From NCBI RefSeq assembly GCF_017591425.1, contig NW_024466459.1, positions 5,890,001-5,954,000 of the forward strand: a DNA stretch of 64,000 nt, written 5' to 3'. The stretch's first letter is position 1, and the number at the start of each line of letters is the position of its first letter. The DNA is from Ochotona curzoniae (taxonomy: Eukaryota > Chordata > Mammalia > Lagomorpha > Ochotonidae). This document shows, piece by piece, positions 11,863 through 24,200 of this stretch. The translations under genes were made by a program, and so were the position numbers. Below the pieces are notes generated by a model that worked only from the letters and a program-made list of their open reading frames with translations, ran no database searches and was not told the DNA's origin.

Positions 11863-12319
11863 TGGAAACAAACATTAAAAAAAAGGAGGACTCAAGAAAG
11901 GAGTACATCTTTACGTCCTCATGTTTTTTTCATTTCTTCACTTGAAAGTGAATCACCTAGTCTTAGTACACTCAACATTCAGCTGTGTGATTGTCCTCAT
12001 ATTTTTAGCATTAGGACTTTGGCTTAAAATTTTAATTGCTAAGTTGAAAGGATACTAAATAAATAGCTTTAGAATCTATATTTTTTTATTCAAGGAAGGA
12101 GATAGATACAATTGTTAGAAAACTCTCTCTAACCTTATACAGCCTGTAAGAGGAAGATGCTGGTCCCCAATATCAGCCAACTAGGCTCAAGAGAAAACCG
12201 ATCTGAAAGCTATCTGATATTAATCTTGTCATATTAATAATGTAAACAAACGGTGTAGTAATTTACCCAATATGTTATTTAGTTATTGAGTGTTTTTAAA
12301 AGGGATAACATGGAACTTG
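11863..12319. other. Unassigned non-coding DNA
   Basis: AT-rich, no recognisable element. Confidence 0.5.
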
Positions 12320-12625
12320 ACGTTGGAGAGCAGGCTTTGGCACAGGGGGAGGACCTGCAGGGGAGGCTTGGAACACCTGCAGCACATACCAGAGCTGAAT
12401 CCAGCTTCCAGCTAACATGCATCATGGGAGGTGACATCTGTTGACTCAAACACATAGGCCCTGGCACTCAGGTGGAAGAGCTGGATTGAATTCCAAGCTT
12501 CTGCCTTTGAACTAGTCCCATCTTGGTTCCTGCAAGGATTTGAGAGGAGAACCAGGCTGTGAAATATCTTTGTGTCTGTTTCTCCCTTAGTCATTATGTC
12601 TTTAAATAAATAATAATAATAAACA
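12320..12625 (+). mobile_element. Old CSINE
   Basis: Forward copy in which 'GCAGGCTTTGGCACAGGG', 'GCTGAATCCAGCTTCCAGCTAAC', 'GGCCCTGGCACTCAGGTGGAAG' and the ending 'GTCTTTAAATAAATAATAATAAT' follow the family order. The A-rich tail probably served as the insertion site of the next SINE. Confidence 0.65.
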
Positions 12626-12924
12626 TGGGCTTGGCATGGTGGCCTACCAGCTAAAGTCCTCATCTTGAACATGCCAGGATCCCATACAAGTGCAGGTTCT
12701 AATCCTGACTGCCCTGCTTTCCATCCAACTCCCTGCTGGAGACTTGGGAAGCAGTCAAGGATGGCTCAAGGCTTTGGGACCCACATCGGGGACTAGGAGG
12801 AAGATCCTGGCTCCGAGGTTTGGATCAGTGGAGCTTCGGCCTTTGCAGGATAGAATATCTTCCCTCTGTCTCTTCTCTCCGTATAATTGACTTTTCAATA
12901 AAAATAAATAAGTATTTAAAAAAT
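12626..12924 (+). mobile_element. CSINE, younger type, joined to the previous one
   Basis: Complete forward copy: head 'GGGCTTGGCATGGTGGCCTACC', B-box-like GGTTCTAATCC, 'TTCCATCCAACTCCCTGC', 'GGATCAGTGGAGC' and ending TTTTCAATAAAAATAAATAAG. It begins directly after the ATAATAATAAAC tail of the older SINE. Confidence 0.9.
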
Positions 12925-14040
12925 TTAAAATAAGTAATTCATTAACATAATTTAAAGAAAAATGGTGTATTTTATAAACAAGAAACAATAGCATGGAATG
13001 ACTCAGCTGGAAATTGATGAGGCAAATCAGAGAGTTCAATAAAAAGACATTGAGTTATGATTAGTGAAGTTCCAAGGAATAAATGTTTTGATATTAGGTG
13101 AAATTTCACCTCCTACTTAAATTTCAAAATTCATTTCACATTTCTGTAAATACATCAACTCGGACAAACCTGAGTGAAGGATGGTTAAAGTAAGACTTCT
13201 GGTTACCTTGGTAATAACAGTCCTATAATATTTCGGGAATATCAACTGTAATTACCTAAGATCTTATATTTTATTGTTATGAGAAGATTACTTTAAAAAC
13301 CTCCCCTAAACTTAGAATCAGCTTCTAACTTTATGGGAACCCATACTCTTCGGATTTGTTTATAAGCAAGCCTTCAACACTAACCAATTATCAGAGGTCA
13401 TCGCCAAATTGGAACAATAAGTCAGGAAGCTGAATTCTCCTCCAGGTTGAAAGAAACCAAACAATTGATTTATAAATAAATTTCTGCTAGTCAAGATTTT
13501 TAGATACTGAAAGTTCAGGCGCTGGGGTCTCGTATGTTCCAGGACTCCAAGAGTGGTACAGCTGATGATAAACACATCCCTTCAGTGCTGTCACACTCAA
13601 AGCAAAGGTGAATCCCTGTTCCTGTGGAGCCGTAGCATGAAAAATAATGAAATAAATAAGAGTTCAGTAAACTAAAGGTGAAAAAGGCATCGTTTTAAAT
13701 GGTTCCGCCCACACTTGCAGAGCTAGCTTTAGTACCAGCACTCTCAAACATCTGTGTGCTTTGGCGTCAGATGGGTCTATGTTGTCAGCCTCCTATATGG
13801 AGACGAAAAAGCAGTGACTGTAGATTCCTCGCTTCTTTCTAGTTGTTGACAGAGTACAGTGCTAAAGGTGTGGGGAAAAGTATGCTTCTTTAGGAAACAT
13901 ACACAACACTGTATTAAAGATTAAAAACGTGAAAAATGGCATATATTTATAAACACAAGAATGTTGTTGGAACAGTGAAACTAAAGCAAAACAAATAAGC
14001 CTTTGCTGGTTCTCCCCTTCCTGCAAAAACATGTTGTAAA
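12925..14040. other. Unassigned non-coding DNA
   Basis: AT-rich unique-looking sequence, no repeat recognised. Confidence 0.5.
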
Positions 14041-14055
14041 AATGGCCTTATTTTC
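14041..14055 (+). repeat. Target-site duplication, left copy
   Basis: AATGGCCTTATTTTC; the partner at 14380-14394 differs at one base. Confidence 0.85.
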
Positions 14056-14379
14056 AGGCCCAGCACAGTAGCCTCATGTCTAAAGTCCTCACCTCCCACG
14101 CCCTGAAATCCCATATGGGAGCCCGTTCATGTCTTGGCGGCTCTACTTTCAATCTAACTCCTGGCCTGGGAAAGCAGCTGAGGATGGCCGAAAGCCTTGA
14201 GATCCTGCACCGGCGTTGGAGACCTGGAAGAGGTTTCTGGCTCCTGGCTTCGGATCGGCTCAGCTTCAGCTGTTGCAGCTACTTAGGGAATGAATCAGTG
14301 GAGAGAAGATCTTCCATCTGTCTTCCCTCCTCTCCGTATATCTGACTTTCCAATAAATATAAATCTGTCTTTTTAAAAG
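14056..14379 (+). mobile_element. CSINE, younger type, full length
   Basis: Full-length copy from head 'AGGCCCAGCACAGTAGCC' to tail 'CTGACTTTCCAATAAATATAAATC'. It contains 'CCCATATGGGAGCCCG', 'TCGGATCGGCTCAGC' and 'GGGAATGAATCAGTGGA'. It is flanked by 15-bp TSDs with one mismatch. The forward open frame 14076-14345 is SINE-derived. Confidence 0.95.
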
Positions 14380-14394
14380 AATGGTCTTATTTTC
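14380..14394 (+). repeat. Target-site duplication, right copy
   Basis: AATGGTCTTATTTTC, one transition away from the left copy. Confidence 0.85.
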
Positions 14395-16349
14395 TTCCAA
14401 ATAATTCTTTCAACAATCAGCCACAAGATTTGTGGAAAGAGAGCAAACCAAATCTTCAGCTCTGAGAATGAGAACAAGATGTTTGGGACATGTGGTGGTG
14501 ACAGGTGAGGTGGGGTATCTCAAGGGGACATTCCCCCATCACCTATTCATGGAGCAGGTGCCAGCCAGGGGCAGTCCCTTGCTGGGATGCTTTTCACAGA
14601 AGCTTCAATTCATATGGGGGAAAAATGACAAGTGCACTTTTATTGTGCATAAGATCCTAAAATTCTCCCAGGACAGTGTTTCCACTGATGTTTGTCTTTG
14701 GGTGAGGAAATCTTTTACCACAGGATAATTTTCCTGCATCTGGCTCTAAATTAATATTGTACGGTGACAGGCTACTGTGTATGTCTATCCATCTTTAAAT
14801 TAGGACTTTATTCAGTCCTTCGGGGGTGGTTTTATTTCCAATATTTATGGACAAAGGTGACCAGCCAGAGTACTAGCAAAAATGGAAAAGCTGTTGGCTC
14901 ATTTGTCAAACAGCTGCCAACCTAAATTTGCCCCAAACAGTGTTTTCTCTGAGGCTTCATTTTGGCCTAAATCTGCTTTTACCACTTCAGGTATTTTTTT
15001 TTTTTTAACAGAAAAACCTTAACATGCCAAATATCAGCACGGAAACATAATTATTGCTAAAATGAAGCAGGGACTATTAAATCTTTTCATTTCGATTTAG
15101 AAATAGATGATGAAGAGTTTAATATTAACTCAATCAGTCAGCTTCAACTAGATCATCATGTTTTACAGCTAATGGCATTAAGACATCGCTAATACAGCCC
15201 CTCAAAGACAAGTAAAGCATTATAGTTAGTCCAAGTAGAAATATTCTACAATGATTTGATTATATTTATGTGTTTTCTTGCAAACTGCAGCGGTCTTTCC
15301 AAAATTTTTTAGGTGTCAACATATGGTTTCAATTTCTCCAAAATATATAGCATAGCTTGTTCTCAGAGAAAAGACTGCCAAATAGGACTTGTAAATGTAT
15401 CTTGAGGTAAAACTCCACATCCCGTCCTTTCCCCTAAGTCTCCTTGGCTAATGCCTCCACAACCACCTAGGACGGAAAGTCACACTCTCGCCCAAATGAA
15501 GTTTTCTCAAGTGGAAAGGGAAACCGTTTCTTTTTTCTGAGATACACTGTTCAATACAGTGACTGAATTTGCAATATGCAAATATCGCCCTTCAGTTTCT
15601 TAAATAATTGCCCTTTTTACCTGTTCTCTTTCACTTGATTCAAGCTATTCACAAAACACGATGTTCAAAATCATATAATTTGGGACATGTTAAAAAATTC
15701 CAATATGAAATATCAAGAAAATTTGAATTACATCTGAGATCAATATCTCAGCAAAAATTGAACCCATTCTAAAAACTGGAAACATCATTTTCTTCCGCTC
15801 ATTTTCTTTTCTGCCAAAGTTACCGACTTAATTTTCTCTTCCTCATAATATCATGAATCATTTTAACATGGTATGTGTACATACATATATACATAGACAC
15901 ATATATATTAGAAATTTTGTGAAGCTGAATGATGTTATGACTAAACATGCAAATACAAAAGCAGAAATCCTTCCTTAAAGTTGAATAGCACTTACTGAAT
16001 ATAGAAAGATTGGGATTCAAAACAAAACCACCGTTAGTGTGTGGGTGAGCCCCGTTAAGGAGCAGTAAGTATGAGCCACAGTGTAAGCAGAAACTGGACC
16101 TTTGCACAGTCTCGAAGTACCTGCAGCAGCTCTTCAGTAATCCTGAGCAAAAACTCACGTTTACAGAGGAGAATCCTGCCGGACACCGTCTTAGCACAGG
16201 GATTCAGATTCACATGACCAGCAATTCAGGGTGGCACCGGATTCCCCTGACACCGTCGGAGGGCTGGATACTGCGGTGACAGGACAACTTAAGGGCAGGA
16301 TGTGGCCCTGGGCATAATCTATTAGTGGGAAAAAAAAATCGCTACTTTT
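14395..16349. other. Repeat-poor block
   Basis: No interspersed repeat recognised in nearly 2 kb. The part 14860-15250 has dense motif-like words (CAGCTG at 14931, TTTGTCAAACAGC, AATATTAACTCAATC, CAGCTAATGGCATTA). That texture is typical of conserved non-coding DNA, but conservation cannot be tested here. Confidence 0.45.
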
Positions 16350-16563
16350 TAATTTTTTTCTAATATTTTATTACATCCATTTAAACATGTTTAGTTATTT
16401 TATTACTTTATGATACAATGTTATAGGTCTAGGATTTCCTTTTCCCCCTTCCTAACCACCCCACCCTTTTGTCCACTGATTTCCCCTGTATCATTACAAT
16501 AATATGGTCCTTCATTCTAGTCTCTTACTTTTAAACTTTCCAATTAATAGTGTTGTATCAGGG
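16350..16563 (-). mobile_element. LINE-1 3' region, antisense, first part
   Basis: AT-rich stretch starting with T-rich sequence (reverse of a poly-A end). It joins across the SINE insertion to 16887-17510, where L1-specific text is clear. Assigned to the same L1 by continuity of the TSD. A 3' UTR carries no coding capacity. Confidence 0.5.
16550..16563 (+). repeat. Target-site duplication, left copy
   Basis: GTGTTGTATCAGGG, identical to 16887-16900. Confidence 0.93.
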
Positions 16564-16886
16564 CATGGTATGGTAGCCCAGCAGTAAAGTCCTCACCTTG
16601 CATGCACCAGGATCCCACATGGGAGCCAATATCTTGTCCTGGTGGCCCTGCTTCCCATCCAGCTCCCTGCCTGTGGCCTGGGAAAACAGTTGAGGATGGC
16701 CCAAATCCTTGGGACCCTGCACCTGTGTGGGAGACCTGGAAGAGGCTCCTGGCTTTGGATCGGTGCAACTGTAACTGTTGTAACTGCTTGGGGAGTGAAT
16801 CATTGGATGGAAGATCCTCCTCTCTGTCTCTGCTCCTTTCTGTGTATCAAACCTGGCAATAAAAATAAATAAATCTTTTAAAAAAA
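16564..16886 (+). mobile_element. CSINE, younger type, inserted in L1
   Basis: Full copy: 'CATGGTATGGTAGCCCAGC' head, 'CCACATGGGAGCC', 'CTTCCCATCCAGCTCCCTGC', 'GGGGAGTGAATCATTGGATG' and ending CAATAAAAATAAATAAATC followed by A-rich DNA. Perfect 14-bp TSDs flank it. Open frames of 72-86 codons on both strands here are SINE translations. Confidence 0.95.
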
Positions 16887-16900
16887 GTGTTGTATCAGGG
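16887..16900 (+). repeat. Target-site duplication, right copy
   Basis: GTGTTGTATCAGGG, exact repeat of the left copy. Confidence 0.93.
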
Positions 16901-17510
16901 TGAATGTCTTAATTCTGAACAGTGGTTTATGGTTATAGTAGATATTAACATAAGGGAAAGGTGTCTTAAGGATATACCGGAATGTTAGTGTTTTTAGTAA
17001 CCTTTTTTTAATGATGCATTTGCACAGCCTCTAGGATTCCCCAGATCTCCTCCGCACCACTGGTTTATTATTACAACAGTATATTGCATATATTTTGTCA
17101 CAACAGCATGGTCGTTCATAAATTGTGAAAGGTCCATCATTCTGCTATATACACGTATCCTGACTTTGCAGGGGTGGACAATGGCAGAGAGCCCAGCATC
17201 CTATTGTTGAGATACATTCAACCGTTTCACTAGGAGTCCATCTTTGATTCGGAAGTAGGGTGCACACTGCGTTGTATCTTTGCTTCTGGAAAGGACAGAC
17301 TCTGTTACACAGTTGCCCTAGAGGACTAAATGTCCCTGCAGGCTTACCTATGTATCTAATGACCTTGTATTTTGCATGAAGGTTGCCTTATACCTGGAAA
17401 AGCATATGGTATCTGTGCTTTGGGATTGGCTTATTTCATTTGGCACCATTTTGCTGCAAATGGTAGAATTTCATTCTTTTTAAATGCTATAATTTTTATA
17501 GCTCTTCTTT
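16901..17510 (-). mobile_element. LINE-1 3' region, antisense, second part
   Basis: Read on the minus strand, 17410-17490 gives text matching the end of mammalian L1 ORF2/3' UTR. 'ATTTGCAGCAAAATGGTGCC' corresponds to the well-known CATTTGCAACAACATGG block, and 'AAATGAAATAAGCCAATCCC' to GTGAAATAAGCCAGGC. The element is 5'-truncated near 17510. The remaining span is presumed L1 3' UTR. Confidence 0.65.
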
Positions 17511-19189
17511 AAAGCTGAAAGTTATCTAGAAAATTTTAAATTAACTGTAAACGTTATGCACATGTCTGCATATGTGTATGTATCTTCTTAAGAATTATTT
17601 TTACACAATTGCCTTTATGATCAGTTGTGTAGCCATTTCACCTGAAGGAATTCAGGATACCTACATAAATGAAATAGCATCCTAAAATGTCCTAGTATCC
17701 TTACCAGAAAAAGTTAAAAGCTTTCATTCTGTTTCCTATAAAAACAAAAAATTGCAAGAATTTCTGATCGTGCTGTGGCTTCTGATATGACAGATATTTT
17801 CACAGATTTGTTTATCTTTAAAGTAGATTTCAGATTTGTTTTGTGTATATTAACTTAATTTGTGTGCATCCATTTCTGAAAGCAAGTAACTGTTACACAT
17901 GCTTTACCAAACTGCAAATTTCCATGGAATACAGAGTTTTCTTTCCTGATTTTGAACAACGACATCCCTCGAAAATATGTGAGTACTGATTATTATTTAA
18001 GATGAAGTATGGTTCATGTAAAGAAAATGATATTTATATGATTATATAAAGAGGATAATATTGTTTGGCAAAAAGACATTTTGTCTATAGAGCCTTCCCC
18101 TAAATTCCAAATGATGATCTTGAAGGCATAAACAATCGAGCAGTTCATTAAACCGTATCTCTGGGTTGTTCAACATTTACATGCTTGGTCACCTCCACAC
18201 TATTATTATTTTGTCTCATAGCAATAGAGTTTATAAAATGTGTGCCCAGGAACAGACTAAATAGAACTGGACAATGCTACGCTCCAGTGAGAACAAAGCT
18301 GCTTCAGTGTGTCTCCTTCACTCTCCTAGGAAAGGGCTGGGGGGAGGCCAAGACTCCAAGGACAGTCAGTGCTCAATGCCTTCTGATTAGAAAAGAGGTT
18401 ATACACAGGTTAAAAAAAATTAAATACAGGTAAGCCCCCAAAATGGAATTAAAAATACATTAATCACATGCAATCGAACATTTAAAGACATTGTGAATAT
18501 GTGAATTCCGGTCATCTTTAAGCAAATGGGGCCCAATTTGTTAAATATTTTCATTCATGAAGATGGATCAGATGCATGCTTCTGAGCCAGTTAGTAATTT
18601 TCATTTTTATAGAATCGTGTCTACATAAATGTACTTATTTCAGAAGCATAGCCAAATTGTACTTATAGAACCTGCTGGACTCTTGGGGGATTTCCTACTT
18701 TGTGCTTTAACTCACAATGACAAGGATGACCCTTGACTCGGAATTCACTCCATGTTCAAGGTGTCTCGTTTGGATGATCTGATATAAAAAACAGGACACT
18801 GTATCCTAGTCAACTCCAGCCTGCTGCCAGCTTTTCTAAGGTTGTATCGAGCCAGAGCTACACTCATTTGTTTATATATTGTCTGTGCTTGTTTTAGGTT
18901 ACAAATGCAGAATTGCCCAATTGCATCTGAGGTCATAGAACTCATTAAAGCTAGCAGATTTAATATCGTGTTCGTAGAGAAATGAAGCTGACTTTTGTTA
19001 CTCACCGAGTGCTAGTCTCTGTGATGTTGGTGCTGTTCTATACCCAATGCAGCCAAAGCAGCCAGAGCAGAAGTATATGAAAGTTTTCATTATTTTTTGC
19101 AATAAATTTCTGCTGAAATAACAATGGATAGCATGTTAATAACAATAAGAGATACTGTAAAATCACATGAAATTTACTGAGTGTCTCCA
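17511..19189. other. Unassigned non-coding DNA
   Basis: AT-rich DNA with no repeat or gene that I recognise. Confidence 0.5.
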
Positions 19190-19625
19190 ATGTCCTGTGT
19201 TCGTGTTGTGTTGCTGTAACAAGATTCCTAAAGCTGATAAGACATAATATATGACAGCTATCCAGCTTATAGTCTTGGAAATAGGGAATTTCAAATTTGG
19301 AGGAAGTGGGCCCATGTCTGGTGACAACTTCCTGCTTCATCACAGCATGGCTGGTACCACCCAGTGACAGCAGATTGTGCAGGAGTGGTGAGCATGCGTG
19401 CATGCACAGAAGAGGCCGGAACTGACCCTCATGCTAGTGGGCACGTACCCACAAGGCTTCAACTACTCTCTTAAGATCCTAGCCGCTTCCATACAGGGAC
19501 ATTAATTGCCTCATATAAGGTAGTGCCTTTATGCAGCAAGGCTCCACCTCCTGACACTGCTGTCTTCGGGAATTAAGCCTTACATGAGATTTCCTGCTGA
19601 CAAATAACATCTAAGCCATAGTCCC
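19190..19625 (+). mobile_element. MaLR-type solo LTR (MST/MLT1-like)
   Basis: The start 'TTGTGTTGCTGTAACAAGATTCC' and the end 'CTCCACCTCCTGACACTGCTGTCTTCGGGAATTAAG ... CATCTAAGCCATAG' match the two ends of the MaLR LTR consensus (GTTGCTGTAACA; CACCTCTTAATACTGTTGCATTGGGGATTAAG; CAAACCATAG). Its length of about 435 bp is as expected for such an LTR. No internal retroviral region adjoins it, so it is a solo LTR. It is heavily mutated and old; the open frame 19038-19403 on the minus strand is incidental. Confidence 0.6.
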
Positions 19626-19930
19626 AGCAGGGTGTGGGGTATCGTCATGCATGTGATGGGGTGACGGACATGCCCCCTTTAAACGTGGCGCCTGGCTATT
19701 TGAGAAAATGGGAAAAGCAGGAAGACCCCTCTCATCTCATGCAACCATGATTGTCCCTGAAGCAAGCCACAAAACCCAAGAAGGCCATTCCTGTAACTTC
19801 TCCCTCACTTGTCCTCCAAAGAGTTTTACGTGACAGGTGTCTCACTAAGTCCTTGAGGAAAGAATGTCACAAGGTAACCAAAGAGTGGACTGACCGGCTG
19901 TGCGAACTTACCCTCGATTCATGGCTTTTC
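19626..19930. other. Unassigned non-coding DNA
   Basis: No recognisable repeat. Confidence 0.45.
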
Positions 19931-20259
19931 AAAGATTGATTTTATTTTTATTTGAAAGGCAGAGTTACAGAAAGAAGGAGAGACACAGAGAGATATCACA
20001 GATCTTCCATCTGTTGGCTCACTCCCGATGTGATCCCAATGGCTGCAGCTGAATCAAGTGGTCTAAAGCCATGCTTCTTCCAGATTTTCAACATGGGTGG
20101 AGAGGCCCAAGGACCTGAACCCTTCTCTAATTGTCTTTCCATGCCATAAGCAGGGAGCTGGATCAGAAATGCAGCATCAACGACACAAACCAACACCCCG
20201 TATGGGATGCCAGCAGCACAGGCAGAAGCTTAGCCTACCACACCACAGCGACCAGCCCC
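19931..20259 (-). mobile_element. CSINE, older type, full length
   Basis: Reversed tail 'TTTTATTTTTATTTGAAAGGCAGAGTTACAG', 'CTTCCATCTGTTGGCTCACTCCC', 'GCAGGGAGCTGGATCAGAA' and the reversed head 'GCCTACCACACCACAGCGACCAGCCCC'. The TTTGAAAGGCAGAG tail marks the older subtype. Confidence 0.88.
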
Positions 20260-22594
20260 ACATTTATGCTTTTGTCCTCAAGTCTATTTGTGCACAACGA
20301 TCAATAATAGTTTTCTGTAAATCTTTGTCTTCATTTGAAGGGTCTTGTGACTGTAAAAGTTACATGAGAGACATTTCCCTTTTTCCTCCATGTTAATCTG
20401 CTTTTTATCACATGGGATTCAACCAGGAACTTTGTAATGGGTAAGGAAAAGACATTACATTTGCTCCTTTGCATATCACACCTCATCTTTGGTTGAATGT
20501 GTTGAAGCCATCATGTCAGGGAGTTGTTTTCAGAAGCTAATGATCCCTGAATGCATGGACGCATGCGTGAATTTGATCTGACAGTTCCTGTCACATTGTA
20601 TTCCTCTTCAGGCAACCATTTGCTGCTTACACACTTGCTTTCATGCTTTCATTTTTTTTCTTTTTTTCTTTTTTTTTTTTTTTTACAAATTTCCCTTCCA
20701 ACCAAAGTAACAGTTTCTTGGATTAAAAAAAAAAAAAACATAGCAAAATTATAAGGAGAGCATAAACAAATAATAATTGAGAAATGGTGACTGAAATTTG
20801 GAGAAACGATTAGCTTGGTTAGGCCCGTCTGTTTCGTGCTTGGATCTCTAAAGCTCTCTGTTCATAACTGCATTTTTCTTGCAAAAAAATCCTTGGCTTT
20901 CTAATGACCCGAAAGTCTGCTTCTTTTTGATTCACTCTGCACCAACCGAACAGAGTCAAGCAAATGCTTTATAAATGAGGAATGACAAAAATAGCTTAAT
21001 ACATCAGCTTAACCAATAACAAATGCCATCTCCAGACAGCCATTTACAAAATTACTGACAATGCAAATCTTGATCAGAAAAACAAATCTAGGAGGGACGA
21101 TTCTTTTCACTTAAATTCATCAAACGTAATTCTGTGGCGTCACCTGGCCTTGAATGTAAGCACACACGTGCACGTCTTTATCAATCTCCACGCACATCCC
21201 TGTATTTCATTTCCACATAAGTATACATCTGCTAGAGCTATATAGTTTAGAGTTTACTTGAGTTATAGCATCTATTCAGGTATTTGTTTTTCCTTTCCCA
21301 TTTAAAAAACATTAAAAATGGAAAATTCTTCCCATAAAATGAATATTTATATAAACAGGTTCTCTCTATATATAACTAAATAGTCAAGTAAATCATTTGA
21401 AACATACACACTATTCCCTAAAAGCAACAACTTGGTTCCACATTCTGAATTTACATTTAGTGACTAATGTGTTAGTATTACTTTCTCTAGTTTAGAAAAT
21501 ACAGTGTCACTTGTTTTATTCCTAAGATGCAGCAATATCGGGAATAAATTTCAGTATCATTTGATACTTTATCAAATTTATTTAAATAAATGACAAGTTA
21601 TTTTGGCAAAAAATTACATGACTTTTGAAAAAAAAATTTCCTAGATCTAGCCTTCGGGACAAAAAATAGTTGAAAATTGAGTCTCTGGTTAATTATAATA
21701 GAAACACAGAGCTGAAGCAATTCAGCCCATTGGCCTACAGATGAATTCTGTGTGTAACTGGTAACTATTCTTGTTGTCTCTTCTCTGACTCCCTAGTTTA
21801 CAGACATCAGTCATAGTATGACTTGTTTTGATTCTACACAATCAACATTTGGCTACCTATAATTTCCCATATGCTTTTATTTCTTCAGCACTATCATACG
21901 GCCATCTTGTTTGGTCATGTGAACCAATTGCTATGTAGAAACTAACTTTGTAGAGCGGACTCTAAGGGGTGGATAGGCCTGTGATGGCAGTGGTCCATGT
22001 TCCCCTTACAGGCCAGCCACGGAGCAGGCATGTTCTCCTTTGTGAATTTCAAAACTACTCTACTTGACTCCTGCGGTACAATGGCAGCCTTCACTATCCT
22101 TTAACCAATGAGTGTGAAAGTTTTGCAGTTACACTCTGGACCCTGTGTTTGAATTTCATACAATACTTTCATGTCACAAATTATAATACTAGTTTTTTTT
22201 AGGTTTTTGAGCCATTTAGGAATATGAAGTCAATTTTTAAACTTAAACCTGTGTTAAAAAATGTAAGCTTTATCATGGGTGTGATTCAAGAGAACAATTT
22301 CCTAATATATGATTTAGTGTTATGTTCATGTTCAGATATCAATTGGGGGTTTTGAAATCTATCTTTGTGGATAAGCAAGAATGCTTGTAGATGGCAAAAG
22401 AATAGAATAAATTCAGAGTCATTGGGTCAGATCCACGATGCAGAAATATGCCACTAAGTATTCTTTAATACTGCTTATAAGCAGAAACACTCCATCAGCT
22501 CTCTTCCTAAAGCAGCTGCCCAACAATGCTATAAAAACCTGCCTAAAATAGCAATGATCATTTGACAGGAACATCATCTTAGCTCTTACAGTCT
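20260..22594. other. Repeat-poor block
   Basis: Apart from a poly-T run (20650-20684) and a poly-A run (20725-20739), no repeat is recognised. Interval 20990-21130 looks unique and could be conserved. Confidence 0.45.
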
Positions 22595-22700
22595 TGATTT
22601 GAGACAGAAGGGAACCGAACCTTGAAAGTTTTAAGTAACTCAGATCATGCAATCCACAGAAGTGGAAATCTGACTTTAGGCCAATCTGACATGTATTAGA
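22595..22700 (-). mobile_element. MIR fragment
   Basis: 'TTTTAAGTAACTCAGATCATGCAATCCACAGAAGTGGAAATCTGACTTTAGGCCAATCTGAC' follows the reversed MIR core (TTAAGTAACTTGCCCAAGGTCACACAGC, AAGTGGCAGAGCCGGGATT, CCCAGGCAGTCTGAC). Confidence 0.6.
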
Positions 22701-22892
22701 TTCTTCATCTGGCTATAAAAATAACTTCATTATCCATCACAGTGACTTAAGACAGCTGAAAGATTGGTGGAGTTCAGAAATGCCGCCTCCTGTGACTGAA
22801 TCTTGGCATTTGAGAAAACAGAAAAAGGGTCATTCTGTCCCTTTCTCCTATTAGGCATCCCGTATCATCTTCTTTCAAGGGAGGCCCTCTTT
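22701..22892. other. Unassigned non-coding DNA
   Basis: Nothing recognised. Confidence 0.5.
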
Positions 22893-23175
22893 GGGGACAG
22901 CATTGTGGCACAGTTTGTTGAACCACTGATTGTGAAGAGGCATCTCAGGAGTGTTGCTTCCAGTCCTGGCTGTTCTGCTTCCAGTGCAACTGCTCGCTCA
23001 CATGGTTGGAAAGGCAGCAGCAGTTAGCCCACCTGACACAGCCCATGGCTTTTGGCCTGGCCTACACCTGGCTGGTGTGATAATTTAGAGGTATAAACCG
23101 GTGTGTAGAGCATATCTCCCCCAACTGCTTTATGCAGAAGCCTTTCCAGCAAGTCTCTTCGAATCTTTAAACAAA
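22893..23175 (+). mobile_element. Old CSINE
   Basis: The head 'GGGGACAGCATTGTGGCACAG' is the older CSINE start. 'CCAGTCCTGGCTGTTCTGCTTCCAGTGCAACTGCT' and 'GGCCTGGCCTACACC' follow. The 3' half is eroded, ending near 'CGAATCTTTAAAC'. Confidence 0.7.
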
Positions 23176-23599
23176 AGGGTGCTTCTTTAGCTCTGAATAC
23201 ACAGACACAGAGAAGTATCTGAACAGATGTTACTGTGGTCCACCCAATTTCTTACAATTACATCAATCCTTGTTGGCTCTGGTCATGATTCTGCATGGTC
23301 ACCCACTTTTCACCATTTCTAACTACAGAAATACTCCAATTTCCCTGAGTCTTTGAATTTCCATTTCCTTCTGAAGGCTCTTCTGTCACCTACTCTGCAG
23401 ACTCACCTGGATGCATTGGCTTGCCTTCCTCATCTGCCTTTTGTTCCAGGGGTTTCTGTCCTGAGATCCCATGGGTGAGACACTTTCTCATTCCATGAAA
23501 GGTCATTTTCTGGAAAAACTTCCTAGCAAAATCATGGGCAAACATGCTAATAGAATAGCAGTTGCCTAGCTTATTGAAAGGTTTCTGTAGTAATTTTAC
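23176..23599. other. Unassigned non-coding DNA
   Basis: Pyrimidine-leaning, no recognisable element. Confidence 0.45.
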
Positions 23600-23634
23600 G
23601 TGTGTGTGTATGTGTGTGTGTGTGTGTGTCTGTG
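23600..23634. repeat. (TG)n microsatellite
   Basis: TG run of about 17 units with TA and TC interruptions. Confidence 0.93.
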
Positions 23635-23689
23635 CACAGTCCCACAATATTCCCAATGAGAACTGCTCTTATTGAAAAGAGCTGTCGTT

Positions 23690-24200
23690 GAGAGAAGATT
23701 CATGGAGCAAACCTGAAAGCGTTGCTCCTTTTCCCTGCAGTTAAAAGCCCCACTCTAACATTTCCTTTTAGTTTCGCTCAGAGGAAGGAGGAAAAAAAAA
23801 ATTACCCAGGAGAGTACACTGGGACAACACAATTTGCATATCTTAACAGCCTCCCGTGGTGCCCTGCAAGCCGAGAACAGTTGAAGGATATAGAGTTCCT
23901 TTTACACAGCATAACCAGCGGAAATGGCCACCGATGTTAATTTGAAACAGAATGAGATAGCCACACTGGAGCGCCTTGAGGAAGTATACAAAGACGGCCT
24001 TCTCTTGTTCACAAGGTGCTGACAGTGTGGCCGAGAGTCCATCCTGTGCAGCTGATGGAAGGCATGGCACATCCTTCAATCTCAACACCTGGACAGAGCT
24101 CGGGAGATCTTGAAAGAAAGCTGTACAGACGGTTTCTCATTATGACACTGTGAAAATCCCAGCGGGCATCTGCAGCTGGCTCGCCGAAGGACGGAGTTGA
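23690..24200. promoter_or_regulatory. Candidate conserved non-coding element
   Basis: Repeat-free, moderately CpG-containing interval between repeats. It carries a perfect octamer ATTTGCAT (23832-23839) and has balanced composition unlike the AT-rich surroundings. The call is inference; it could equally be neutral unique DNA. Confidence 0.2.
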
